Part shown: positions 33,641 to 44,819 of the stretch, piece by piece
How positions within the stretch are numbered: position 1 is the stretch's first letter
Layout: each line of letters begins with the position of its first letter
Assembly (NCBI GenBank): GCA_028023455.1
Contig: JAQFVV010012420.1
Coordinates: 806,001 to 870,000, forward strand
Source: Epiperipatus broadwayi
Taxonomy: Eukaryota; Onychophora; Udeonychophora; Euonychophora; Peripatidae
Direction of reading: 5' to 3'
DNA length: 64,000 bases
Translations under genes and position numbers: made by a program
Notes under the pieces: generated by a model
Database searches by the model: none
What the model was told of the DNA's origin: nothing
Seen by the model: only the letters and a program-made list of their open reading frames with translations

Positions 33641-34789
33641 TTTACAACTTCTTGGGCATAAGGGCCTTCATTTAGTTTTGTCTGGCATGATTGAATGTAC
33701 CTATTAAAAAAATCATTTACCCACACATTTATTCCACCTTCAAGAGAACGCAATTAGTAGATCAGTTAAGAGCTATCAAGCAATTGAGAAGAAAGAATCA
33801 TGATATTACCTGATCTAACTCAGAGATAAAAAGCCAGTAAACTCACCACACTGGCTATGAATGTTGGTGAGTAGCACATCCATGTTTATATATTATGTAA
33901 ATATAGTAGTAACAGCTGTAATGACAAGAATGTGTGAAGTGGACATTAGGAATTTGTTCTGCTTGGTTCAATTAAGACCTCAAAAAGGAATCAAAGGGTT
34001 TCCTTTTACTTAATAGCAAATTCTTTTTTTATTTGACATACAAATACAATAACTATTATCTTTCTTAATATATAATACATTAATAGTATATACCCTATTC
34101 TAATATATATCTATAAACATTCAATCTATCTTAATTTATATGCATACATGAATAGGTTAGACAGTTTTACTCTCCTGTTACATTAAAATAGGCATTCCTG
34201 CCATTACTCCAGAAGATAAATCTCATCACACATAGTTTTGAAGAGGTGGTCTTCTAACTTGTGATGACCTTGGCTTGTCAGTTGAGCTGTCTGGCATGGG
34301 AATCTTGTTTGGTTTGGACTCACCCTGATGTGGTAGTCAGATTGCTCAGAGTTCTGAATCTTGCTATCTGGCTACAACCTCATATTGTGGTTCTACTGCT
34401 TAATGAACTTCATTGCTTAGGTTTTGCTATCATTGCAGTTTTGCTTGTCACTTGAATATAGTTATGCCTTCTGAGGTGATTTAGGTGTCTATGGAATATC
34501 ACAACAGCTTCTGTTTCAATTTCTATATGGCTGTATAAATAATGATGGTTACCTTTCCCATCTTCTACTGAGATTGTTTAGAGACCCATGCTCCATCTTC
34601 AACTTTCAATCTGTTTTCTGTATATAGCTTCAGTTTGAACTGCTTTTTTTTTTTTTGTAATAACGATCTAATTTCTCTTCCAAACAATAGTTCCATTGCA
34701 AACTTCCCCAAGTACTACTGACAGTGTAGTGTGTTGATGAAGCACACCAGTAAAAAACTTATTTTATTTTAATTTAGTTCATTTTTATA

Positions 34790-35270
34790 AAGGCAGCTAT
34801 TAACTCTTGGATCATTTTCTCACTGAGTCCATTAAATTTGGAGTGGTAGGATGGTGAACTTATATGGTTTGTCCCCTATTCTTTCATGTAGGTTCCAAAT
34901 TTTGTCAAGGCATAACCTGGTTCATTATTAAATACAAGTGTTTCAGGAATTCCATAGCAGTGAATATTTCATCAAGCTTTGTGGTGGATTGTTCTGCATC
35001 TGTGTTGCACACTAGTCAATATTCAGATTTTAAATGTCAATCAATACTAAAAATATATATCCTTGGTTTCCAGGTTTTAGCATGGTAAATGCACATGTAT
35101 TGCCATAATTTTTAGATGAAAAATTTGCCATGATCTGACAAGCACACTTCTGTATGCATTTCTCTATGTCATCCTTTATTCCAGATCATCATACATAACC
35201 ATGAACCAGAGCCCCCACTCTAAAAATATACCTGAGTGGCTTGCAACATCACACTTAGTACCCTTCTTTG
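34790..35270 (-). pseudogene. Gypsy 1 integrase core
   Basis: Minus-strand readings contain 'FLVLID'-like residues (IYIFSID) near 35050, 'STTKLDEIFTAMEFLKH' near 34970, a 'SDNGPQF'-like block broken to 'IMNQVMP' and 'HHPTTPNLMDSVRK' for the 'spYHPqsNGlaER' block near 34840. A 'DIEKCIQ.CA' type block at about 35130-35165 matches the end of the HHCC region. This is the order of the gypsy integrase; catalytic residues are mostly lost. Confidence 0.6.
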
Positions 35271-35883
35271 TCCAATATTTGATATTAATATTTTGTTATC
35301 CATCAGAATGCATTCCTGGTTCACTATCAAACATTTGATTACGTATCCTGAAATAGTTTGTTTGCTATCTTTGAGTCTAATCCATTAATATAAAGACTTT
35401 CCTTTGCTGTGTACATGATATTTTGTGGTGTTTTCCAATTACAGATTTATTTATTTTCCCACTTTTTTTTGCCAGGTTTTGCTTCTTTCTTTATTCACTA
35501 CTACGTGAATGATACCTTGTATATTTTTTCATCACAGTTTTCTTCTGCCTTCACTTTCCTCTGCTATGTGAAAGGTATCTTGTAGATTTTAGATCTGGTT
35601 CCTTTGTATAAATCTAGATTGACTGGTGTAATTTTAATTTTTCCAGGTCCATTTTTAAAGAGTAGAAAGAACTTCCTCTTAATATCATTTTGATATTGAT
35701 GTTTATTGTAATGCAGACCTCAATTGCCAATGATTTGAATCATTCATCAACTATATTTGTGTTAATTTGCCTATTTTCCCACTGACAATATAAAGCAATA
35801 CTGTTCCACTGTGTTTCTTAGTTTTTTATTTAAATCATTCCATTAATCTGATTGAGTTTCTATTTACATTCTATGCTTTTAAA

Positions 35884-36900
35884 TCAGATTTGATTGGTTG
35901 TGAGGGAAGTTAGCAGTTTTACATCAGTTTTATTCCAATTTTGATTTGTTATTAAGGACAGTATAGTGACACTATCCTCTTCCATGATCATGGATTTATC
36001 AAGATAAGCCAAGCTTCTAGTAGCTGCATTTTTTAGGTACCCTTTGTTCAGATTTATCTGCATTTTGACAAAGCATTGTTCATACTTATTTTTTTTTATG
36101 GTGTAATTGTCCTGGTGCTTCATGACTTTGGCATTCATTATTCCATTTGCACTTCCATGCTATAAGACTTTCTGCTCCACAGAAAAAGCAGAAAATTGTA
36201 TTCCATAAATAGACATTCTCTTTCAACTTTGAAACAGAAAGTTTTTTAAACTTGGATCCAGAATTGGTTCATGAGCTATACCTCATTTAATAACTTGACA
36301 GTAAGAATGTCATAATGGTTGCTAGCTATTTTCTTAGTTGATCATCTACCATTTCTCACAAAAGTTTATTGAGAAGTGCTTCTTCTAGAAATCTTCATAA
36401 AGGCAGGCTTTTGTGATATTTTAATGCAATGTTTTATTTAGTCTGTAATTCTCTTGCTCTTTGCCTTTCACCAGTTTCTAAAGTGCATATTTAGACAATT
36501 GAAAAAATTCTACTATCCTACTTCATGTTTATCTTTCTGATACATTTACTTCACATATTCTGTTTGTGAACTCAGTGACTTGCTGGCAAATGAAACAGAG
36601 TATGGTGGCAACTTTAAATGAACCATCACTGGTGCACATAGTCAAGAAAAATTTCTCTATATCTATTTTACATATAAAAGACAACATATCAGTGCCATTC
36701 TTCTGATTTTATAGAGCTATTGGTTCTACTAGATTGCCAATATATTAGTTGTTTAAAATGGATTTTTGATTTGATGGACTTTGTCAGTTTATTTTTTTCA
36801 CATACCAGACATGCCCTATCAAACTTGTACTGTTGACTATCCAGTTGAACTATCCTGTTAAATAAACTTGTAAACTATGCCAATATGCTATGTCCATTAG
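35884..36900 (-). pseudogene. Gypsy 1 gag with zinc knuckle
   Basis: Near 36130-36200 the minus strand reads a CFFCG ... C..C pattern (CX2C followed by His and Cys), like a retroviral-type nucleocapsid knuckle. The intact 84-codon frame 35884-36138 follows (NAKVMKHQDNYTIKKNKYEQ ...) and lies where protease would begin. The sequence to 36900 looks like degraded capsid. No readable protease DSG. Confidence 0.45.
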
Positions 36901-37420
36901 GCCTACTTAATTCTTTTAGTTGGGGATCATGAGTTGGAATAGCATCAAATTAATTACTAAAATGATCAAGATAGAGGCATGGGCTTACTTACCTAGTTTC
37001 TTTTATAAGCATTATGCATAGTATTTATTTACATATTATAAAAGCTATGTGATATACATAGAATACAATAATATCAATGGAATCCATGCATTTTACCCTA
37101 ACTTTACTTTGGTACTTCCAGAGACAGGGGTTTCTAAAAACACCCTAATATAGCCAGGAACCAGCATCTTTGAATACATGCTTGCGATTTATTTGCTTCT
37201 TTTATTCTCCTGGAGTAGTGAGATGACTAAAACATTCCTTAATAAAGTGTGGCCATATATGATCTCTTGACAACATATATGATTCCGTTTGCTCAAATTT
37301 CCACTAATTACCCAATTCCTTAATCACATCTAGCTGATTATCATTTTGGTTACATAGATATTGGGGTATACTTCATATTCTAAATATACAATTAGATATT
37401 CTCTATTACTTGCATGCGTA

Positions 37421-37733
37421 AATGCAATAAGTATTACATGTTTTCCTGAAGGTTTGTGATGATGGTCATCTAATATGATTATTGAATGTCTTCAGAAACA
37501 TTTAACTTTATTTAAATATTCCAAATACATTCAACTGTTAGTAATAGCTCACAGTACATGCTCAATGTTTCAAAAAGTATTATTCTCCCCTCTTCTTATG
37601 TTGCTGGCCTAACCGGTGCCAGTACTAGCATGGGAATCAAACCTGGGCCCTTAGATTCTTGAGTATTGAATTTTAAGGTAATGCTCTAACCAACTGATGG
37701 ATATAGTCCAATATATAAATACAATAAGTATTA
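37421..37733 (-). mobile_element. PLE-terminus insertion with 16-bp target duplication
   Basis: AATGCAATAAGTATTA at 37421-37436 is repeated, with one change, at 37718-37733 (AATACAATAAGTATTA). Between them lies a single PLE terminus in minus orientation: 'CCTGAAGGTTTGTGATGATG', the terminal block, 'GTTGCTGGCCTAACCGGTGC' and the reversed tRNA-like segment (GGAATCAAACCTGGG; GGTAATGCTCTAACCAACTG). It ends in 'GATATAGTCCAATAT'. This shows that PLE termini alone can be inserted as a unit. Confidence 0.75.
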
Positions 37734-38680
37734 TCTCTATTAATTATAGTATTTTATTCTATATGGTCTAATGCTCACCAATGAAAGTGCACTCAGCTGT
37801 ATGATATAAAAAAAACAAAGAAATCACTTCGTTACATTTACAGATTCATGTAAGATTCTATTTTAATATATATCTATATATCAATACCCATGTGCTATAT
37901 CCAGAGGTGATACTCTATCACCAACTGAATACACAACATAACAAATAGAGTTTATTAATTCTAAGTATATCTAATAATAATAAGCATACAACTTAAATAT
38001 TAATAATATAAATATTCAGGCATATAAACATAAAAGATAAACAAATATTTTATCTAAACATTTTTACTCATGCTTTCAATGTATTACACATCATATTCAT
38101 ATCTCGTTTACTTTTTTAATGTTCCTAGTCAGTAAATATGCTTGATGTCTTTATTCATTATTTAAATTTATTTAAATTAGTTTTCATTACTCACAATTAT
38201 TTAAATTTCTTCAATAACACTCACTTTTTCAATAAGCGGATGCTAGACTCTTATTTGCTTATGCAAATCAAGCCTCTTTGACCTTTAGTTTTCTGCCTCC
38301 CTTATGGTACAAATAATTTCAGCTTTCATCCAATTGACTTTATGGCCTTGCTATTGCTTATGGTTCATAAATATAGAGGAATATTTAAAACTTTTCATGG
38401 CCTGTTAGACAAATATTTACACTAGACCAGCCTTGTTGATAGATTGGCTCTCAATTCCCCATAATATATGCTTTACAATTAATTTGATTGCATTTAATTT
38501 TATAAACAATCTGGTGGGCTGACTCCTTGAGTAATTTAGTTTTTTAAGAATTTTTGAGTAGATTGTTCAGTGAAGGGGGAGATAAAAATTTACATTGTAC
38601 TTTTTGAAACATATCATTTTCAGTTTTTTAGAGACTTTCTGGACAAATGGGAGACTTATTCATTTTTAATCCCCTCGCTT

Positions 38681-38904
38681 GCTGATTGTTCCAATGTTAT
38701 AGCTTTTTTGTATATAAAGTTTTCAAAGTCTTTTATAATCTCTGCACTAATCTAGTCATATTCTATAATAATTATTCCTAAGGTTTTTATCTGCTGATTG
38801 TTCCAATGTTATAGCTTTTTTGTATATAAAGTTTTCAAAGTCTTTTATAATCTCTGCACTAATCTAGTCATATTCTATAATAATTATTCCTAAGGTTTTT
38901 ATCT
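38681..38904. repeat. Exact 112-bp tandem duplication in the gypsy 2 LTR
   Basis: 38681-38792 (GCTGATTGTTCCAATGTTAT ...) is repeated directly at 38793-38904 without a visible difference. The right LTR-like block lacks this part, so the age relative to insertion cannot be judged. Assembly error is possible. Confidence 0.85.
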
Positions 38905-39449
38905 GCCTTATAAGCTGCAGTTTCTACATGCAATTTATATGATTAACATAATTAATCTAGATTTGCATAATTTGCAAATTAGATTACATTTATTCATTAG
39001 GCTTAACTGGATATGTTAATTTTCTGGAGTGAAACTTTATTAAGGTGCTTATTAACTTTCTGCCTGATTAATGTATACATATATAAACATATACATTTTA
39101 TTTACAACTTTTACAAATACATACATCAATTATTTAATCAGTCATTGCACACCTCTCCTCACTCTAGAAAGTGTTTCTAAACCCAACTGCATACATACAC
39201 ATAATCTTTACATTTTTCCAGCTTTCCATGATGTGCTCTCTAGCTCATCTAGAAGGTAGTACCAAGCATTCTTTATTGATCTGTCTCACACTCTTTAAAC
39301 ATGTTGTTGGGATGAGAATTCATTCTCAAAATGTCTTCTTTTTTTTGTTCACCTCTTAGCATCTATTCTATTTGAACTTTTGATGACACTCTAATCATAG
39401 TCCTTAGCTTTTATGAGATCAGTAACATCAGTCCTAGGATAATTCATTT

Positions 39450-40300
39450 TTTCCATTTACCCAATTGAGTGTATCATTTGAACAGCTAAGATAGTTGACA
39501 CACCTTCCAACTTCCCGACTATCAACCGACTGTATAATTGTTTTGACAATGGTTTTGATATTATTCCTGTTTGCCACTTTTTTCTTAATACATCACAAAT
39601 CCAAACAATTTCTCCCACAGTAAATTTTAGATTAATTAAATTGGTCTCTTCTTATAATGACATCGTGAGTTCTGAATTTCTTCCTCATCAACAATTTTGT
39701 AAATATTTTCTTTCTGCTTGCTATACTAGATGTGAAGTATTGATAAAACTTACTTACCAATAAAGTTTCATTAATATCTTGGTACTGCATTTTATTCAGT
39801 GACCATTTCATGTTGCTCTGCTTTTTTGCTAATATGTTGGACTGAGAGTGATACAGAAGTGTAAAAATATGTATCCTCTTACTAGCTAAAACAAATATTA
39901 AATTGCAACTATACAAATCCAGCTTTATTGTTAGATATGATTTTTAGATATGATTATATCTCAGTGGTATGCAAGCAGTTCTTTTAGCATTTTTATCATG
40001 TTGTCTGTATTCTTATTTTGCTCTGTATTCAATTCTTGTTGAATAAGAGTAATGACCACCAGAAAAAGATCATGATTTATACCAGGTCACCATACATATG
40101 ATTTATCTAATTCCTTTGTTCTGATAATTCCAGAATGTCCTTCATACAGTAAATCCATGACACCCTCTCTTCTGTTGAAATTAATACATAATCCACCATT
40201 AAAATGCATACTTTACACATAATATAAACTAGCACAACATAGTTTGGCTATCTTAGAAGCCATCCTTCTTTCATCCATTTTTTGACCAATTGATATCCAG
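39450..40300 (-). pseudogene. Gypsy 2 integrase C-terminal part
   Basis: The 94-codon frame 39632-39916 (-) contains 'MQYQDINETLLVSKFYQYF', which fits the 'aYN...NeTTg.sPFyl.yG' block that follows the gypsy integrase core. Right of it (40060-40200) are unreadable pieces in the place of the zinc-binding and core regions. Confidence 0.45.
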
Positions 40301-40359
40301 AGTCCCATTATCCATTTAGTGATGATTAAACTATTTAATAATTTTGATTTCATAGAAAC

Positions 40360-41075
40360 AATGTAGCTTTCTCATGCACCTGACATTTTTGATAAAGCAT
40401 CAGCACAAATAATTTGTTTATCAGGCTTATATACAGGTTCAAAGTCAAAGAATGTTAATATGTTTATCCATTTATCCATCTGATCATCTATTGATTAATA
40501 TAATCATGAGATCTTTTCAGATTTTCCAATAGAAGCTGATGGTCCATGTAGATCTAGACGATACATTCATACACACATCTTTCATGGCAATATTATTGTT
40601 AGAGCCTCCTTATCAAGCTGGCTGAAGTTTTTTCCAGTCACTGTTAAAGTTCTAGATGCATACACAATAGTGTTTATCTCCACAAACTCTATGAAAAGTA
40701 ACAGCTCCAATTCCATACTCCAAAGTATTCACAATTATTATTACATTGTAGTCATTTCTGTAATGTCCAGAAATTGGCTTGATATTAATAAGTCTTTTAC
40801 TTTCTTAAATGCAACATCTTGTTTGACTCACCATTTTCATTGTTGTTTTATATTAACAACTCATAAAAATAGAGTTGCAACAAGAGATTTTCCTTTCAGG
40901 AAACTCTCAAAAAAATTTAACAGTTCTAAAAACACAGATCCCTGACATTTTTGGGTTCAGTTACATTTTTCACAGTTCTTAATTTCTTTAGATTCAGATA
41001 TTTTCCTTTGTCAGTAATAATGTGTCATAAGAACTTAATTTCTTTTGCCGATTATATACATTTTGTGGTGCCCAA
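40360..41075 (-). pseudogene. Gypsy 2 RNase H
   Basis: Minus-strand readings: 'KQDVAFKKVKDLLISSQFLDI' (about 40830-40770), 'VYASRTLTVTGKNFSQLDKEALTII' (about 40665-40590), 'HGPSASIGKS' near 40535, 'ILTFFDFEPVYKPDKQIICADALSK' (about 40460-40375). These match in order the connection and RNase H blocks of gypsy polymerases ('iaYASRTLt.aE.nYsqldkEaLAIv', 'yKPGk.n..ADALSR'). The + strand frame 40670-40945 is a shadow. Confidence 0.75.
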
Positions 41076-41429
41076 TTGTGCACAGAATCTTTCTAACAGA
41101 GAATAAATTTAACATTTAGAGTTTATTAATCCTAAATATATATAATAATAATGTGTATAATTGGAACAGCCTGGTAAGTTGCAGTTTTTATTTGCAATTC
41201 ATATGATCAACATAGATTTACATAATTTGAAATTTGGAATACATTTGCATATTTGGCATAACTAGAATATCATTTTATTGATGATGTTTATTAACTACCT
41301 GTCTAACTCATATATATACATATGGACAAATAAATTTTATTTATAACACTTTACAAATATATACATTAAATTATTTAGTAGCTGTTTTACCCTCCTGTTA
41401 TGTTTTTAAATACAGCAGGCATCTACCTG

Positions 41430-42030
41430 TACAGGTTTCTACATATTTTGTAAATATATGAGCAATCTAAAAAAAACCATACACTAAATAAATAGTTTAT
41501 AATTAAAAATTAAATGCAAAACTTAGTAGTTATATTTTAAATCTTAGAAAAAGTACTAAATGTGAACTTACTAAAGGAATAGATCCAGTTACTGTCACAT
41601 TCAATGCTCTGGTGATATATCTTTAGTTGTAGAAACGCCATACAATCCAATAGTCAAAAATCAGAAAAAAACAAACAATACAACATAATAGCAATTCCAA
41701 TCAAACTTGAATAACTTTGAATTCAAGCCATCAGATATTATACCAATTTATATAATTCTGTTTAATAAATTCAGTATTGTAAAGTATATATATAATTCAT
41801 AATACATATTTTATAAGTATGTTTTAATTGTTCTGATCTCAAAATTTATATAAACAATTATCATTTAAAGGTACACATTACTTTAATTATTTTTAAATAT
41901 ACTTGCAAACAAGAAATTAATGTTATTTAATAAAATATAAATAAACTTTTAAGTTCATAAGAGCTCCAATAAAATCATTAGTTTCATTTAAATTACAAAA
42001 AAAAAAATTACTGATAAAGATTTATGACAA
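41430..42030. other. No gene seen; AT-rich
   Basis: AT-rich with an A-run at about 41996. This marks the boundary between the retroelement nest and the CpG-retaining island. Confidence 0.35.
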
Positions 42031-42995
42031 TGGTGTTGTTTGTTCGCCCGATCTTTCATGCGTCTTCCACAATAATTCCCGTATTAAAGATACCAAATTT
42101 ATCCAGTTTCAATTGACATCCTAGTCTAACGGTCTAATAGTTGGCCAAATGTCACAAAAGCTCGACGGAATTAGTAGCATTCAACGTTTTAAGCAGGTCA
42201 CATTTTGTTCAACGTTGTAAGATCGTATTTAATTATCTAGTCGGGTATTAAAGAGTGATAAATCCAGGATTCGATTGAATTATCCACCAATACGAGGCGC
42301 ACTTGTTTAGTGTTCTGGAGCTGCGTGAATTAAATCTAGCCAGTAAAATAATAATATTATTGTATCCGTCGTGTAAAGGCGAATGAAGTATTCAGAAGAA
42401 AGAAAAAGTAATGAAAGAGATTGTAAGTGAAAATTTTAGAGTAAAATGAATCGCTTTGCCGAAAACTACATGTATATTTATTGAAGCACACTTTTACGAT
42501 ATTCAGCGGTGGATTTAAATCAATCGTTTTCATGTTAACATTTGTATCTACGTGAGTAGCAAAGCGAAATTTTATTTTCTGCAAAATATCGTCATGCAGG
42601 AGAGTCTGTTTCTCTACTTTAACCTTGCACAGGTGAAGTCTGACTTGAGCGGAAAACGCAATACAATGTAAACAGCGCAGGAGGATTATTTGCAAGCAAG
42701 CCGTGATACCGGCAGATTCCTCGGACAAACTATATTAGAGTGGATATCTACATTTTTGTTCTTTGTCTTTTTTTTATAACGAAATAATCTTACGGTCAGT
42801 TGCTCTGGAGGTCATGCGACTATCGAGCACAACCAAATGATAGTTTAATGAAAAGAATATAGTTATTGATGGATAAAGTTGTATTGTTTTTAATCCCGGG
42901 CGTGTATGCCAGGCCATGTTAATCTCGCCGTGGCTGACGAGAAATATACTGTTTATGTTTTGCGTCTTATGGTATGAATGTTTTGGATAATTTAT
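42030..42995. promoter_or_regulatory. CpG-retaining island, putative promoter/5' end of a host gene
   Basis: CpG dinucleotides are common here (for example ...TTCGCCCGATC, GACGGAATT, TACGAGGCGCAC, CCGTCGTGTAAAGGCG, CTTTGCCG, CCCGGGCGTG, CTCGCCGTGGCTGACG), while they are rare for tens of kilobases on either side. In animals with germline methylation, such local CpG retention marks an unmethylated promoter or 5' exon. No canonical TATA box is obvious. A 123-codon minus-strand frame (42357-42728) and the + strand frames downstream both fall in it; which strand is transcribed is open. Confidence 0.5.
42357..42728 (-). other. Open frame in the CpG island, 123 codons, unrecognised
   Basis: The frame starts MSEESAG and has mixed composition with 5-6 Cys and a hydrophobic C-terminal part. 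I recognise no domain. It is long for this AT-rich window, but the higher GC of the island makes long frames more likely by chance. Could be the first exon of a minus-strand gene or noise. Confidence 0.25.
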
Positions 42996-42998
42996 TAG

Positions 42999-43282
42999 TA
43001 AAAAGTGTTTTATACACGTGGTTGCCTGTTTGCAACAACAACCCTATGTGCCCGAAAAATGTTATTATGGACAGATATATACCATGGATCTACTGAATTA
43101 TATTTACGACTTGGTATCATTTTATATCAAGTTTTATGGATCATATTCATAGTTAATATTAAATATACTCAAGGATATTTTATCGTAGGATTATGCCAGA
43201 TTTTATTTACATTATCAACTGGAGTTGAAGGACGCATCCCTCACAAATTACCCCCGCTATTATGGACTATACAAGGTAGCCA
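42999..43282 (+). CDS. Exon-like frame encoding membrane segments, followed by a splice donor
   Basis: A 93-codon open frame (from after a stop at 42999-43001, no ATG at the start) ends exactly at CCA|GTAAGTAT (43281-43289), a strong 5' splice site. The protein part has two or three hydrophobic segments (residues about 29-45 and 53-70), then a soluble 'GVEGRIPHKLPPLLW'. An AG at 42997-42998 after a T-rich stretch could be the 3' splice site. A separate 24-codon frame from ATG 42916 (MLISPWLTRN...) just upstream is also hydrophobic but in another phase. I do not recognise the protein. Confidence 0.4.
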
Positions 43283-43289
43283 GTAAGTA

Positions 43290-44735
43290 TATTATAATTT
43301 ATAAATCATTTATCATTATTAATATAAGCAAGCTAAATATAGCTTCCATGACAGCTAATTGAATTAAAACAACACCGGAATTTCTCTGGCGCAACAAAAT
43401 AATTGACTTATTATTAACTCTTAAATACCCATTACTTTACTTTCTACTAGAAAATCATTGGATGAGATTTTTAAATAATCACCGAATAAACATCACCAGT
43501 ATAAGAGTAGTCTTCACATCAGAAATATGAAAAAAAAAATATAATTTATTTATTACTTTTAAATTAAACATATAAAGAGATTATATGAGGAAAATATATG
43601 TAGCAAAAATAGGAAATGAAGCAAAATGATATATATATACCGTACTACCTGTTAAAACTTATGTGTGTACATGTATGCGCATACGTAAATAAGTATTTCA
43701 AATCTATTGTTAAATATATATTGCGGTTACATTAACACGATCGAAAATGTTTATGAAAGTATTGAAAATAACTGCTCTATCAGTGCAGATAACTTGAATG
43801 ATCTTAAGAATTGAATTTATAGAATCATTTAGTAAAGACATCGATCATTTTACCAATTTTTTATACCACAATCTAATAATAATTTAACAATAATTTTTAA
43901 AATTATATTTATAAATTAAAATTATTCCAGTTAAAGAAACGTGATAAAGGAAATTTAGATTTTAACAAAAAACCATTATTTTAATTACTACAGTATATGA
44001 AAAAATGAATTACCATTAAATCAATAATGTAATTTTAAAAAAGGTTTTAGAAGCATATAAGAATTTAATTTATTGAATATTATATACACAACATAGATGA
44101 TTTAATGAGATAAAACTGTTTGAATCCGATATAGGAATCATCATATTGCAAAATTAATATAAATTTAAATCTGGTAAAATGAAAATACGTAAAGAAAAAG
44201 TACCTTTTCTGTGTTGTATTTATATTTTCCCAGATATTATGTTGCCTTCGAAAAGAAGAAAATGAGTAACAATGGAATTAAAAATTAAAATCATATTTGC
44301 TTGTTAAATATATATATATATTGTTATACTAATAATAATTTGTTCATCATGTAAAGTAAATTTAAGCTAAAAGACCCTAATAATAATTTGTAGCATATAA
44401 TTTCATGCATATATAAAATGATGCACCCTTACGATGTAAGATTCATTAAAATTTGTGATGTGGTGCCAAAATTGAGATGCAAAAATAAGTTACTTTAAAA
44501 GATGAAAAGCATAGCAAATAACCACCAGTGCTGGGCAAGTATATCTTTGTATAGAATACTGTTATAACTCTATTACCCCTTTGCAATAATCAGCTCTTTC
44601 TTAGAGTAGACAACATATATGTGTATTTGTATTGAGACAATATAATGAAGATAATCTTCTCAATTGCGTTAAAGTATTAAATATAATAAAGCTATCAATC
44701 ATAGATGTTGTGGTATCAACAGAATTTATCTTAAA
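43290..44735. other. No gene seen; possible intron
   Basis: AT-rich with no motif. If the exon call is right, this would be the start of its intron; no convincing downstream exon was found in the window. Confidence 0.3.
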
Positions 44736-44739
44736 ATGT

Positions 44740-44819
44740 TTATTTATGATTTAAAACAGGCAAAACTAACTATACACAAGCATAAGAGGTGGTGGTCATG
44801 TGATGTTATTTATGATTTA
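44740..44819 (+). mobile_element. Hairpin-plus-tail element, copy 6 (hairpin lost), 14-bp target duplication
   Basis: TTATTTATGATTTA at 44740-44753 is repeated exactly at 44806-44819. Between is only the start (AAACAGGCAAAACT) fused to the tail (CACAAGCATAAGAG ... GTCATGTGATG). The whole palindrome has been deleted or was never copied. The exact target duplication fixes both ends of the element family. The small frame 44736-44918 is a shadow. Confidence 0.8.

Larger units (their letters stand above)
33960..37925 (-). mobile_element. Ty3/gypsy retrotransposon 1 (-), decayed
   Basis: On the minus strand, from right to left: right LTR region (about 37700-37920, and 37380-37436 left of an insertion), leader (36890-37330), gag with a zinc knuckle (35880-36900), a poorly readable stretch, integrase (34790-35260), and left LTR region (about 34030-34200). 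The two LTR regions share 'AAATACAATAACTATTATCT'-type and 'TCTAATATATATCTATA'-type phrases. The exact LTR ends cannot be fixed by eye. A PLE terminus is inserted in the right LTR. Confidence 0.6.
37940..41410 (-). mobile_element. Ty3/gypsy retrotransposon 2 (-), decayed
   Basis: Left LTR-like block from about 37945 to 39165 and right LTR-like block from about 41110 to 41405 share sequence at both ends: 'TTTAGAGTTTATTAATCCTA' / 'AATAGAGTTTATTAATTCTA', then 'ATTTGCATAATTTGCAAATT' / 'ATTTACATAATTTGAAATTT', and 'TATTAACTTTCTGCCTGATT' / 'TATTAACTACCTGTCTAACT'. The right block lacks about 0.9 kb of the left one. Between them are RNase H (40360-41075) and integrase (39450-40300). The reverse transcriptase palm and gag are gone. 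Confidence 0.7.
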
